Below are positions 1 through 6,314 of a stretch of 11,417 nucleotides of DNA, piece after piece. Numbering within the stretch: position 1 is the first letter of the stretch; each line of letters starts with the position of its first letter. A program made the translations under genes and the position numbers. The stretch is from Collinsella sp. (GTDB lineage Bacteria; Actinomycetota; Coriobacteriia; Coriobacteriales; Coriobacteriaceae): contig DXMG01000010.1 of the NCBI GenBank assembly GCA_019414325.1, positions 43,076 to 54,492 of the forward strand, written 5' to 3'. The notes below the pieces were generated by a model. It was not told the origin of the DNA, made no database searches, and was given only the letters and a program-made list of their open reading frames with translations.

Positions 1-646
1 CGTCGGACTGATCGTCCTCGGCCTCGTTGCCAAAGACATCGCTGTTTTGGAACGCAGACGTCTCGGGTTGGTTAGCGGCTTCTTCGGTTGTCGACTTGGG
101 AGCTTCGTTGAGCTCAGCAGTGGCTTCCTGCTCGGATATGACTTCAGGATCGGTCGTGGCGGCGATTTCGGTTTCGGTTTCTACTGCTACCTCAATAGCG
201 ACTTCGATCTCTGTTTCGGGCTCGGGCTCCGGCACAGCTTCAACCGCGGCTTCTGGTTCGGGACGCTTAACGTGCTTGGGGCGCACAGCCTTGAGGTCCT
301 TCTTGCCGCGCTTCTTCTTTTTGTAGGACTGCTTGGCGCCCTTGGTAGCCTTGCGCTTGTCCTCGTCCTTGGCAAGGGCGGCATCCCATGCCTCGTTGGC
401 GATGACGGTGGCATACAGGCGGCCGCCTTTGAAGACGGTCAGCTTAATGCAGTCGTTAAGCTCCTCGAGTAGCTCGCGCGTGGATTCAAAGCCCAGGTCA
501 TAAGCAGTCATGTCGTCTGCGGCGAGCGCCTCCTCGACCTGCGTCATAAATGTTTGCTTGCCGCATCCGATTGCATCGCGTAGCAGGCGATACAGATAGA
601 TGTGGTTGCCCAGCGCAAGCGTGGGCCTAACTATTGTCTTGCTCAT
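1..646 (-). CDS. Hypothetical protein with Lys-rich linker and acidic tail (3' end missing)
   Basis: The frame opens at ATG 644-646 (complement) and stays open to the window edge, about 215 codons, so the C terminus is missing. An AGAGGAG Shine-Dalgarno lies about 7 nt upstream of the ATG. Residues 1-95 look like an ordered alpha/beta domain beginning MSKTIVRPTLALGNHIYLYR, with helical stretches and a short beta-hairpin-like segment (KLTVFKGGRLYATVI). This could be a small winged-helix-like fold, but I do not recognise the family. Residues about 100-135 are Lys/Arg-rich (KQSYKKKKRGKKD). From about 136 onward the chain is Glu/Ala/Pro/Thr-rich and strongly acidic, which suggests disorder. There is no signal peptide or membrane segment, so it is probably cytoplasmic. 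A basic linker next to an acidic tail would suit nucleic-acid or protein binding, but that is inference only. Confidence 0.75.
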   Translation of the reverse strand, partial: MSKTIVRPTLALGNHIYLYRLLRDAIGCGKQTFMTQVEEALAADDMTAYDLGFESTRELLEELNDCIKLTVFKGGRLYATVIANEAWDAALAKDEDKRKATKGAKQSYKKKKRGKKDLKAVRPKHVKRPEPEAAVEAVPEPEPETEIEVAIEVAVETETEIAATTDPEVISEQEATAELNEAPKSTTEEAANQPETSAFQNSDVFGNEAEDDQSD

Positions 647-658
647 GGCAAATCTCCT

Positions 659-674
659 CTTTACATATGTAAAG
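659..674. promoter_or_regulatory. Perfect 16-bp palindrome, candidate operator
   Basis: CTTTACATATGTAAAG is fully self-complementary and sits immediately upstream of, and touching, the Shine-Dalgarno of the minus-strand gene that starts at 646. The size and symmetry suit a dimeric helix-turn-helix repressor. The position, in the 5' UTR or promoter of that gene, would allow direct control. No regulator gene is adjacent, so the binding partner is unknown. Confidence 0.4.
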
Positions 675-718
675 CATCTTACCATCGCAGAGCGTTCGTC
701 ATGGCGGCGCCCAAGGCA

Positions 719-752
719 AACGGGCGCGAACCGCTGTCGATTCGCGCCCGTT
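719..752 (-). terminator. Perfect 12-bp inverted repeat, probable terminator of the membrane-protein gene
   Basis: AACGGGCGCGAA at 719-730 is the exact reverse complement of TTCGCGCCCGTT at 741-752, with a 10-nt loop. It lies 30 nt downstream of the stop codon of the minus-strand gene at 783-1736. Read on the minus strand the stem is followed by only a short T run (TTTG), so it is a weak-tract intrinsic terminator. It separates the two minus-strand genes. Confidence 0.6.
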
Positions 753-782
753 GTACAGGTTGCCTATCTGGGGATGAAGCGC

Positions 783-1736
783 CTAGTTGCCCGATGCCGT
801 GCCTTGGCTCGAGCTGTCAGATGCCGTGCCGGAAGCGGTTCCGCTCGAGCTGTTGGTGTTGCTACTGTCTGCTGCACCCGTTCCCGACGTGGTGTCGCTC
901 GTCTGGCCTCCCGTGTTCGGCTGTGAACCGTCAGTTGTTTGGCTTGAGTTGGTCGTGTCGGACGGCGTGCCACTGTTGGCCGTAGAGGAATCGGTGCCCT
1001 GCGATTGGTTTTGGGTGTTCGAGGACGAATCGGCAGAGGTAGAACTGTCTTGCGTGCCGTCCGCCTGTGTCTGCTGATCTTGAGACTGGGTGTTGCCATT
1101 TGCATCGCTCTCGGTCGTGCGCGACGAAAGGATTGGCTCGGGGCGCTCGCCCAGACCCTCACCGGCGGTGGTTATAAGGATGGCACCGGCGCAGGCGATA
1201 ACCGCGACGATGGCGATGGCGATCGAGAAGATGATGACCTTCTTTTGCGTCTGGCTGCGCTCTTCCGCCGCCTTGGCGCGCAGGCTGTTGGGGGCGACGC
1301 GCGCCGTGGTCGCGCATCCCGCGACCTGACGCATCTCCTGCGTAGTCGCGGCGCCGCCCAGGTGCTCCTCGGCATTAAGCTCAACGGGCTCATAAGCACC
1401 GGCGGGGTAGTCGTCGGCGGCGTGCGTACCTTTGAGGGCTTCGGCGCTGGCAGAGATAAAGTGGCGGTAGACCTGCGAGGACACAACGGTGATGACCGAG
1501 CTCACGGCGGCACCAATTACTGAACCAGCGATGCCGATCTTGGAAGCAAGCGCGACGCTCGTGGCAGCAGCTGCGGCGCCGGCGATGATTTGGGGAATGG
1601 AAATGTCATCGAACAGGCCCTTTTTGGGCGCGATGGCCATGGTCTGTCCGATGGAATGGTTCTCGTGCACGCCGTTGTTGAGCGATGCCGGTGTCATGAC
1701 GCGCGTGCGCGGCGCGTCGGTGTACTTGGTTGTCAT
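783..1736 (-). CDS. Membrane protein with Ser/Thr-rich low-complexity tail, function unknown
   Basis: 317 residues from ATG 1734-1736 (complement). I chose this start because GGGAGGA precedes it at good spacing. The open frame extends 32 codons further upstream, to 1832, but without an evident ribosome binding site. Residues 47-93 form an Ala/Ile/Val-rich hydrophobic stretch (IPQIIAGAAAAATSVALA and following), likely one or two membrane helices. Residues 166-189 (KVIIFSIAIAIVAVIACAGA) are a clear transmembrane helix, preceded by a charged KAAEERSQTQKK segment. Residues 200-317 are almost entirely Ser, Thr, Gln, Asn, Asp and Gly with repeated SS/ST/TQ/GT dipeptides. This tail is expected to be disordered and, by the positive-inside rule, outside the cell. 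It has no LPxTG motif. The architecture resembles an anchored, possibly glycosylated surface stalk, but no family is recognised. Confidence 0.8.
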   Translation of the reverse strand: MTTKYTDAPRTRVMTPASLNNGVHENHSIGQTMAIAPKKGLFDDISIPQIIAGAAAAATSVALASKIGIAGSVIGAAVSSVITVVSSQVYRHFISASAEALKGTHAADDYPAGAYEPVELNAEEHLGGAATTQEMRQVAGCATTARVAPNSLRAKAAEERSQTQKKVIIFSIAIAIVAVIACAGAILITTAGEGLGERPEPILSSRTTESDANGNTQSQDQQTQADGTQDSSTSADSSSNTQNQSQGTDSSTANSGTPSDTTNSSQTTDGSQPNTGGQTSDTTSGTGAADSSNTNSSSGTASGTASDSSSQGTASGN

Positions 1737-1910
1737 ACGGGGTCCTCCCGGTGTAAATCTGCTTCGTTTCGTGTAGCCATCAGGGTACCCACCAGATGTG
1801 AATCGTACGTGACATTTAACAGATACCATCAACTCATCAAGGGGGCCTGCTGTCTTTGGTGCAATAGCTTGATGCTAAACTGGATTTATGTTTGCGAGGT
1901 GGTTTACGTG

Positions 1911-2129
1911 ATGTACCCGTATATGACATTCGAAGATGGAACCGAGGTCATTCATTCTGACCTGATTACAGATGGCGATATCGAAAAGGTTATCGTGCAT
2001 TTTGAGCGACCGACGGCAGAGGGCTTCGACTCCGCTCGTTGTGAGTTGCCTTCCTGTTCGTGGACTGACTGGGAAGGGCATTTTACTCAGAGTGAAAAAC
2101 GAGCTTTCGAAGAGTGTCTGAGCAAATAA
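1911..2129 (+). CDS. Small conserved-looking hypothetical protein (72 aa)
   Basis: ATG 1911 is preceded by GCGAGGTGG about 8 nt upstream; a GTG at 1908 is an alternative start. The protein begins MYPYMTFEDGTEVIHSDL and contains IEKVIVHFERPTAEGFDSAR, ending FTQSEKRAFEECLSK. It is acidic and has no membrane segment or signal peptide. I associate the MYPYMTF...GTEV.HS...HFERP...GFDSARC.LPS pattern with short hypothetical proteins of gut Firmicutes and Actinobacteria. From memory those run slightly longer at the C terminus, so this copy may be shortened. An extended -10-like TGCTAAACT lies at 1874-1881, but its -35 is poor. The gene is 100 nt upstream of the rSAM operon and may be independent of it. 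Function unknown. Confidence 0.75.
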   Translation: MYPYMTFEDGTEVIHSDLITDGDIEKVIVHFERPTAEGFDSARCELPSCSWTDWEGHFTQSEKRAFEECLSK

Positions 2130-2135
2130 TTCTGA

Positions 2136-2155
2136 TTAGTTCGAGTTTAGTTCGA
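2136..2155. repeat. Tandem 9-bp direct repeat, candidate regulator half-sites
   Basis: TTAGTTCGA occurs at 2136-2144 and again at 2147-2155, a period of 11 bp or about one helical turn. It sits just after the 72-aa gene and about 75 nt before the first gene of the rSAM operon. Direct repeats in phase are typical of some response-regulator and LytTR-type sites. No such regulator is in the window, so the role is speculative. Confidence 0.35.
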
Positions 2156-2165
2156 ATAAAGAAGC

Positions 2166-2242
2166 TGAATGCGATGAGCTAAAGCGTATGCATTTTTAGT
2201 ATTAGATGCGTATGAAATGGAGGATGTGAATGGATGAGCTAA
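2166..2242 (+). repeat. Start-region sequence duplicated in the operon leader
   Basis: TGAATGCGATGAGCTAA at 2166-2182 reappears as TGAATGGATGAGCTAA at 2227-2242. The two differ by one extra C in the upstream copy. The downstream copy contains the start codon and first codons of the DUF2087 gene. A second repeat, GCGTATG, lies between them at 2184-2190 and 2208-2214. The extra base puts the ATG of the upstream copy out of frame with the gene. This may be a paired protein-binding site (about 60 bp apart) or a relic of a slippage duplication. Confidence 0.45.
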
Positions 2243-2511
2243 TAGACTTTAAAAAACGATTTCTCAAGAATGGCGAGCTGGTTTCAATTCCAAAAAAGGA
2301 AAGCTATAAAAGAATCATGCTGCTATGGGCCGTCTCTTTCTTTGAATTAAATACAAGTTATACGGAGCTTCAGGTTAATCGTGTGCTGTCACAGCTCTAT
2401 CCTGATTATGCCGTGTTGAGGCGGTACTTGGTTGATTATGGATTCCTATTAAGGGATGAACGAGGCCTGAAATACGAGGTTAATCGTGATGTTCACGGTA
2501 TTGAGAGCTAG
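2230..2511 (+). CDS. DUF2087 domain protein, possible small winged-helix regulator
   Basis: 93 residues from ATG 2230, with ATGGAGG about 7 nt upstream. The sequence matches the DUF2087 pattern from memory: an N-terminal KRFLKNGELVSIPKKESYKR, a central hydrophobic helix LLWAVSFFELN, then YTELQVNRVLSQLYPDYAVLRRYLVDYGFLLRD. In this family the segment 'Y-T-E-x-x-V-N-x-x-L ... D-Y-A-x-L-R-R-x-L-V-D-x-G-x-L-x-R' corresponds to a winged-helix-like fold. DUF2087 occurs alone or fused to ArsR-type regulators and acetyltransferases, and its biochemical role is not established. Here it is the first gene of the operon and its last codons overlap the MFS start by 23 nt, so it is translationally coupled. 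A regulator or recognition function is inference. Confidence 0.85.
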   Translation: MDELIDFKKRFLKNGELVSIPKKESYKRIMLLWAVSFFELNTSYTELQVNRVLSQLYPDYAVLRRYLVDYGFLLRDERGLKYEVNRDVHGIES

Positions 2512-3673
2512 CCGTCCGGTTCGGGTCCTATATATTGCTAGAGGGATAAGCGAAATAGGCAATTGGTGTGCGAATATTGCTTTGCCAATGCTGATTTACG
2601 AGGTAACTCACGATGTTTCTGCAACTGCTTTGATGGTTTGCTGCAGATTTGCCCCCTCTCTGTTTTCAGTTGCGCTCGCGCAGCTGCCTCAGAAGATGGG
2701 TATCGGGACACTGCAGGCCATGAGATTGGCAGACTTAATTCGCGCGGGATTATTCGTTTGCTATATTTTTGTTGATAGTAAATGGAGTATGTTTGCTATT
2801 ACGTGCGCGGTATCGCTTTGCCGAACGGTAGAAATGCCCTGCTTTTACTCGTTGTTAAGAGCCAATACGAATAGTATCAATCGCGACGTAATTAATAATT
2901 CGTTTGGGTTCCTGCAGAATTTGATGATGGTTCTGGGGCCAGTTGCCGGCGGTTTTGTTGTCGCTCAATTTGGGGCGGAGGCTGTTCTTGCATTAGACGC
3001 GCTTTCTTTTGCCGCGTCGTTCTGGTTGCTGCGAGATGTTCCGTCGGTTATCGAGGTTAATGATAAAGAGGGAATAAGCAAAAATGAAAAAAACAGGACT
3101 GCATTTAGTGATCTTAGCGCGAAGCACTTGGCAATTGGTTTCCTATTAATCGATATTTCTAGTGGCGTGGCATTCGGCTCTCTGAATTCTCTTTTGCCAG
3201 CTATAGCGCAATTGCAATTTGACTCGTCATCGATACAATACGGATTCCTTCAGAGTAGTCTTACAATCGGACTGTTGTTCGGAAATACAATATATGGTCG
3301 TTTAATCAGTGGTTCCGATTGCGTTAAATCATATTGTTTTGTGACGTATCTTGCGCTCGGTGCGTATCTGGCGTTTGGCTATCGCTATGCGTCTGGGATA
3401 TCGTTTATTTTCCTTTTTATCGTCGGTGCCGGAAACGCCATTCAAGATGTGCTTCTCATAACATCGCTGCAGGATTTGGCGAGAGACGGATCTGAATCGA
3501 TAAGCCTGTTTTCAATTAGGGAGTCTTTGCAATCGGTTGCTGTTGTTATTTCAACACTTCTTGTTTCGCTGTTCACGAGCATCGCGATGTTCTCAATTCT
3601 CGTTACAGGACTTGGTGTATTTTCAATTATGATGGTAGTTGTGTTTCAATTGAATTATTTGCGAAAGATGTGA
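2489..3673 (+). CDS. MFS exporter (DHA3/MFS_3-like)
   Basis: 394 residues from ATG 2489; a GTG at 2486 directly before it could also serve. A CGAGG lies about 9 nt upstream inside the end of the DUF2087 gene, which it overlaps. About 12 hydrophobic helices are visible, in two halves separated by a hydrophilic loop near residues 185-210 (VIEVNDKEGISKNEKNRT). The N-terminal RPVRVLYIARGISEIGNWCA and the segment MRLADLIRAGLF recall the DHA3 drug/siderophore exporter group. The usual helix 2-3 loop motif is degenerate here (LPQKMGIGTLQAMRLAD). DHA3 members are proton-driven exporters in the cytoplasmic membrane. Only 7 nt separate it from the radical SAM gene, which points to export of the modified peptide or to self-resistance. 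Cargo is inferred from context. Confidence 0.85.
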   Translation: MFTVLRASRPVRVLYIARGISEIGNWCANIALPMLIYEVTHDVSATALMVCCRFAPSLFSVALAQLPQKMGIGTLQAMRLADLIRAGLFVCYIFVDSKWSMFAITCAVSLCRTVEMPCFYSLLRANTNSINRDVINNSFGFLQNLMMVLGPVAGGFVVAQFGAEAVLALDALSFAASFWLLRDVPSVIEVNDKEGISKNEKNRTAFSDLSAKHLAIGFLLIDISSGVAFGSLNSLLPAIAQLQFDSSSIQYGFLQSSLTIGLLFGNTIYGRLISGSDCVKSYCFVTYLALGAYLAFGYRYASGISFIFLFIVGAGNAIQDVLLITSLQDLARDGSESISLFSIRESLQSVAVVISTLLVSLFTSIAMFSILVTGLGVFSIMMVVVFQLNYLRKM

Positions 3674-3680
3674 CGTTGAT

Positions 3681-6002
3681 ATGCCTAAAACGCTTTTAGT
3701 ATTTCCCCCAGTATGGAGTCCAGTGGGGCCGTATCTTGCCTTGCCTGTTTTGAAGTCATATCTTCAAGAGGTTGAACAATACAAAGTTGACATTGTTGAC
3801 TTAAACGTGGAATTTTACGATGACCTCCTATCTTTTAGACATGTCGAAGAGTGCTGTAAAAGGTATCGGGAATCAAAGGATTCGTTTAGTTCGAATGTTC
3901 AATTAACAATCGAGTTGATACAAAAGTCGGCACTTAATGTTGACGAGGCAAAAGATATTTTCAGATCGAAGAGATACTTTAATCTAAAAGAAAGACAATA
4001 TGCTGAAAACATTTTTAGAAATGCACTCTATATCATAAATCACGTCTCATATGGAGTTAAATACACGTTCAACTCCATAGATCTGCCCTATGATTATTAT
4101 TCGACACCAGAAATAATGAAATCGCTTGCGGATACCTTGCATAATCCGTTTATTTCCTTCTATGAGACTGCCTTCCTTAAGCGTATTCAGAGGGAAAAAA
4201 TCGAGTTTATTGGGATTTCGGTGAGCGGCTGTTTCCAATTGATTTCTGCAGTTACGTTAGCGAAACTGATTAAAGAAGAATGTCCATCTGTTAAACACGT
4301 CTCATTGGGCGGCAATTACATTACTCGTTTAGCAGATGACTGCATGAAAGAATGGCATCCCTTTTTTGAATACATTGATTCGATAATGATGTATGACGGC
4401 GAAGAGCCGCTTGCACGTCTTCTTGAGGCCCTTGACTCTGGTGATGACAATCTCGACTGTGTTCCAAACCTTTGCCATGCTAAAGGTGGAAAGATATATA
4501 AAAACCATCGGATTGAGCAAACATTTATCAACGATACAGTTCCCGATTTCGATGGCTTCGCCCTTTCTAAATACTTCATGCCTGAGCTAATATTGCCGGT
4601 TTATTCCTCTAGGCAGTGTTTTAATCATTGCGCCTTCTGCACCATTCCCGGTGCTACCGGTGGTTGTTACCGAAAGATGCCTATATCGAGAGTATTTGAA
4701 ATAATGTGTCGGTTAAATGAAAAATACGGCACGAGAGTTTTCTCTTTTGTGGATGAAACATTCGAAGGCAAAAGAATGGAGCAACTCGCGGATGAAATAA
4801 ACGCATCGGGAAAAACGTTTTTCTGGCATGGAGAAACGAGGTTCTCTCCAACCCTAAGTACAGACGTTTTTAACAAGATATACCAAAGTGGATGTAGGCA
4901 GATTCAGTTTGGCCTCGAGTCATACAACCAAAGAGTTCTTGATCTAATGAAGAAGAACACGAGAGTTGATTGGATTGATCGCAATATCCATGATTGTCTC
5001 AATGCCGGTATTCCTGTTCATCTATTTTTTATGATTGGCTTTCCGACCGAAACTAAAGAAGAGGCTCTGAACACCTTAGCTTATACAGAGAATGTTTTGA
5101 ATTATTCAAAACAGGTATGTGGTGTTCCATATTCCACGAGAGGATTTACGAATTTTGGTCTCGTTATGGGGTCGGATGTTTGGAATCATCCCGATAAGTA
5201 TGGTGTCTCTGTAATGCCGAAGTCCCAATATGAGGATTTGCGCCTCGAAGTGGATTATGTTTCAGGCACTGGTTTAACTTTAAATGAAGCAAAATCCTTA
5301 TCTGATGAGCATCATATTGATTTTTATATGCAAGAGGTCATAAACGGTAGCGACACAATTGACTTGCCCCAGCGGCTTCATATTTCAGAGGTGACCTGGA
5401 TCCTAGATTCTATTCACGCTGTCAGGTATAAGGGACATTTGACCAAAGTAAAGCGACGGCTAACTAGTCTAAATCCAGCTGATCGAATCTGGCTGGATTC
5501 CAAGACCTCTGTCGTGCTCGTTGAGCCATTTGCCTACTTCTATAATTCTGAATACCATCATGTCTATGCTGTTTCCCAGTTGGTATACCTTAAGTTGGCC
5601 CGTTTATTGGAGGCCGATTGTAGCATTTCTCTTATTCTTGATCAGGGCGACCTCGAGCTGACAAGGGCGATAGAAGAACTGTTGCATTATGGATTGCTGA
5701 ATACAAATATCGATGCCGATTATGTAATGCACGATAATGGTTTTCAATTGGTTAAAAGTTCGTTTGTTAAAGAAGTCGGACGCTCAAAAGAGGGGTTAAG
5801 AGTACTGCTGAGTTGTGCCACCCATAGAATGTGTGCGGTTAATGATTTTTCGTTCGCTTTGCTTTCGTTGTTTGAAAAGCCGATTACTAAGAACGAGGTG
5901 CGCGACATTTTGAAAAAAGAGGGACTATCGACAAACGAGGAGCAATTAAACAAGTTGGTTGATAATTGCATGAAAGCAGATATACTACAATTGATTAGAT
6001 AG
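3681..6002 (+). CDS. Cobalamin-binding radical SAM enzyme with tandem PqqD/RRE-like C-terminal domains
   Basis: 773 residues. Residues 1-45 (LLVFPPVWSPVGPYLALPVL) and 173-245 (FIGISVSG, then SLGGNYITRL and YDGEEPL) fit the Rossmann-like B12-binding domain of cobalamin-dependent radical SAM enzymes, split by an unusual helical insert of about 125 residues. The radical SAM cluster motif CFNHCAFC gives Cys 313, 317 and 320. It is followed by FVDET (356-360), GLES (411-414) and MIGFPTET (451-458), all typical of the SAM barrel. Residues about 600-677 and 695-773 look like two winged-helix units of the PqqD/RIPP-recognition type (YAVSQLVYLKLARLL...AIEELLHYGLL, then CAVNDFSFALLSLF...KNEVRDILKKEG). 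Such enzymes catalyse C-methylation, cyclisation or epimerisation on peptides. It has AT-rich codon use and only a weak ribosome binding site, so it is probably coupled to the MFS gene. The exact reaction is unknown. Confidence 0.9.
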   Translation: MPKTLLVFPPVWSPVGPYLALPVLKSYLQEVEQYKVDIVDLNVEFYDDLLSFRHVEECCKRYRESKDSFSSNVQLTIELIQKSALNVDEAKDIFRSKRYFNLKERQYAENIFRNALYIINHVSYGVKYTFNSIDLPYDYYSTPEIMKSLADTLHNPFISFYETAFLKRIQREKIEFIGISVSGCFQLISAVTLAKLIKEECPSVKHVSLGGNYITRLADDCMKEWHPFFEYIDSIMMYDGEEPLARLLEALDSGDDNLDCVPNLCHAKGGKIYKNHRIEQTFINDTVPDFDGFALSKYFMPELILPVYSSRQCFNHCAFCTIPGATGGCYRKMPISRVFEIMCRLNEKYGTRVFSFVDETFEGKRMEQLADEINASGKTFFWHGETRFSPTLSTDVFNKIYQSGCRQIQFGLESYNQRVLDLMKKNTRVDWIDRNIHDCLNAGIPVHLFFMIGFPTETKEEALNTLAYTENVLNYSKQVCGVPYSTRGFTNFGLVMGSDVWNHPDKYGVSVMPKSQYEDLRLEVDYVSGTGLTLNEAKSLSDEHHIDFYMQEVINGSDTIDLPQRLHISEVTWILDSIHAVRYKGHLTKVKRRLTSLNPADRIWLDSKTSVVLVEPFAYFYNSEYHHVYAVSQLVYLKLARLLEADCSISLILDQGDLELTRAIEELLHYGLLNTNIDADYVMHDNGFQLVKSSFVKEVGRSKEGLRVLLSCATHRMCAVNDFSFALLSLFEKPITKNEVRDILKKEGLSTNEEQLNKLVDNCMKADILQLIR

Positions 6003-6015
6003 AGGAGGTTTCTGC

Positions 6016-6126
6016 ATGGACGTTATTAACAAAGATCTCTTGGAGCAACTGAAAGAGTCTCAGGAAGAGGGCGTCGTGGTAGAAGTGTTCGACTTTGAGG
6101 ACTACATGGATAAATTCTGCCATTAG
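6016..6126 (+). CDS. Candidate RiPP precursor peptide (36 aa)
   Basis: The ATG at 6016 is preceded by a perfect AGGAGG at 6003-6008 with 7-nt spacing, the best ribosome binding site in the operon. It begins 13 nt after the radical SAM stop codon, and an intrinsic terminator follows the stop by 24 nt. The peptide starts with a helix-prone, charged half (MDVINKDLLEQLKE), passes through EEGVVVE and ends VFDFEDYMDKFCH. It has 11 acidic and 3 Lys residues and no hydrophobic core for secretion or membrane insertion. Four aromatic residues (F25, F27, Y30, F34) and a penultimate Cys35 cluster in the last 12 residues, which I propose as the modified core. The first 18-20 residues would be the leader bound by the enzyme's RRE-like domains. 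No double-glycine or other known cleavage motif is seen. The family is not recognised. Confidence 0.75.
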   Translation: MDVINKDLLEQLKESQEEGVVVEVFDFEDYMDKFCH

Positions 6127-6150
6127 TTTCGGAATTAACTTGCCTCGCTT

Positions 6151-6184
6151 AAAGGAGAAGTCGATTATCGATTTCTCCTTTTTT
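6151..6184 (+). terminator. Intrinsic terminator of the rSAM/peptide operon
   Basis: AAAGGAGAA at 6151-6159 pairs with TTCTCCTTT at 6173-6181. A G-T pair and TCG/CGA extend the stem inward to a 5-nt loop, and the right arm runs into a T tract. It sits 24 nt after the peptide stop codon, so the peptide gene is the last of the operon. Confidence 0.8.
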
Positions 6185-6229
6185 AATTAAAGATATTTTT
6201 GGAATACATGCTCTTAGCACAGGTTGGCG

Positions 6230-6297
6230 TCTCAGTAAACTGAGAGGTTGCTTTGGCTAGTTAGAGATATGTGAACGTCCGTTAGACTGAATCTCAG
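6230..6297 (+). promoter_or_regulatory. nadE leader with alternative pairing
   Basis: TCTCAG 6230-6235 and CTGAGA 6240-6245 form a perfect 6-bp hairpin with a TAAA loop. A second TCTCAG at 6292-6297, four bases before the nadE ribosome binding site, could compete for the same CTGAGA arm. Such exclusive pairing could gate translation, but the arms are only 6 bp and no known NAD riboswitch consensus is evident. I see no convincing promoter in 6186-6314 either. Confidence 0.2.
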
Positions 6298-6314
6298 GGT
6301 AGAAGGGGCCTCCA

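Larger units (their letters stand above)
2230..6184 (+). other. Candidate RiPP biosynthetic operon, low-GC and probably acquired
   Basis: DUF2087 protein, MFS exporter, B12 radical SAM enzyme and a small peptide are encoded in one direction with a 23-nt overlap, 7-nt and 13-nt gaps, and one terminator at the end. Hand counts of single 60-nt samples give 27% GC at 3961-4020 inside the rSAM gene and 70% at 7441-7500 in nadE, so base use changes sharply. No integrase, transposase, tRNA or flanking duplication was found. Transfer is therefore inferred from composition alone. Confidence 0.65.

Noticed and set aside
47..472. Plus-strand open frame of 141 codons
   Set aside because: Antisense to the minus-strand acidic-tail gene. 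That gene runs off the window edge and is supported by its ribosome binding site and coherent composition.
783..1130. Repetitive-looking DNA considered as a CRISPR or tandem repeat
   Set aside because: There are no regular repeat units or spacers; the pattern comes from Ser/Thr/Gly/Gln codons in the protein tail.
1005..1523. Plus-strand frames across the Ser/Thr-rich membrane-protein gene
   Set aside because: They are compositionally odd translations antisense to a minus-strand gene that has a good ribosome binding site and clear membrane helices.
2206..2229. Seven-codon ORF ending directly at the DUF2087 start
   Set aside because: Too short to support; it overlaps the ribosome binding site and is probably incidental.
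6186..6314. Possible tRNA or attachment site at the right edge of the AT-rich segment
   Set aside because: No cloverleaf could be drawn and no direct repeat with the left edge was found.
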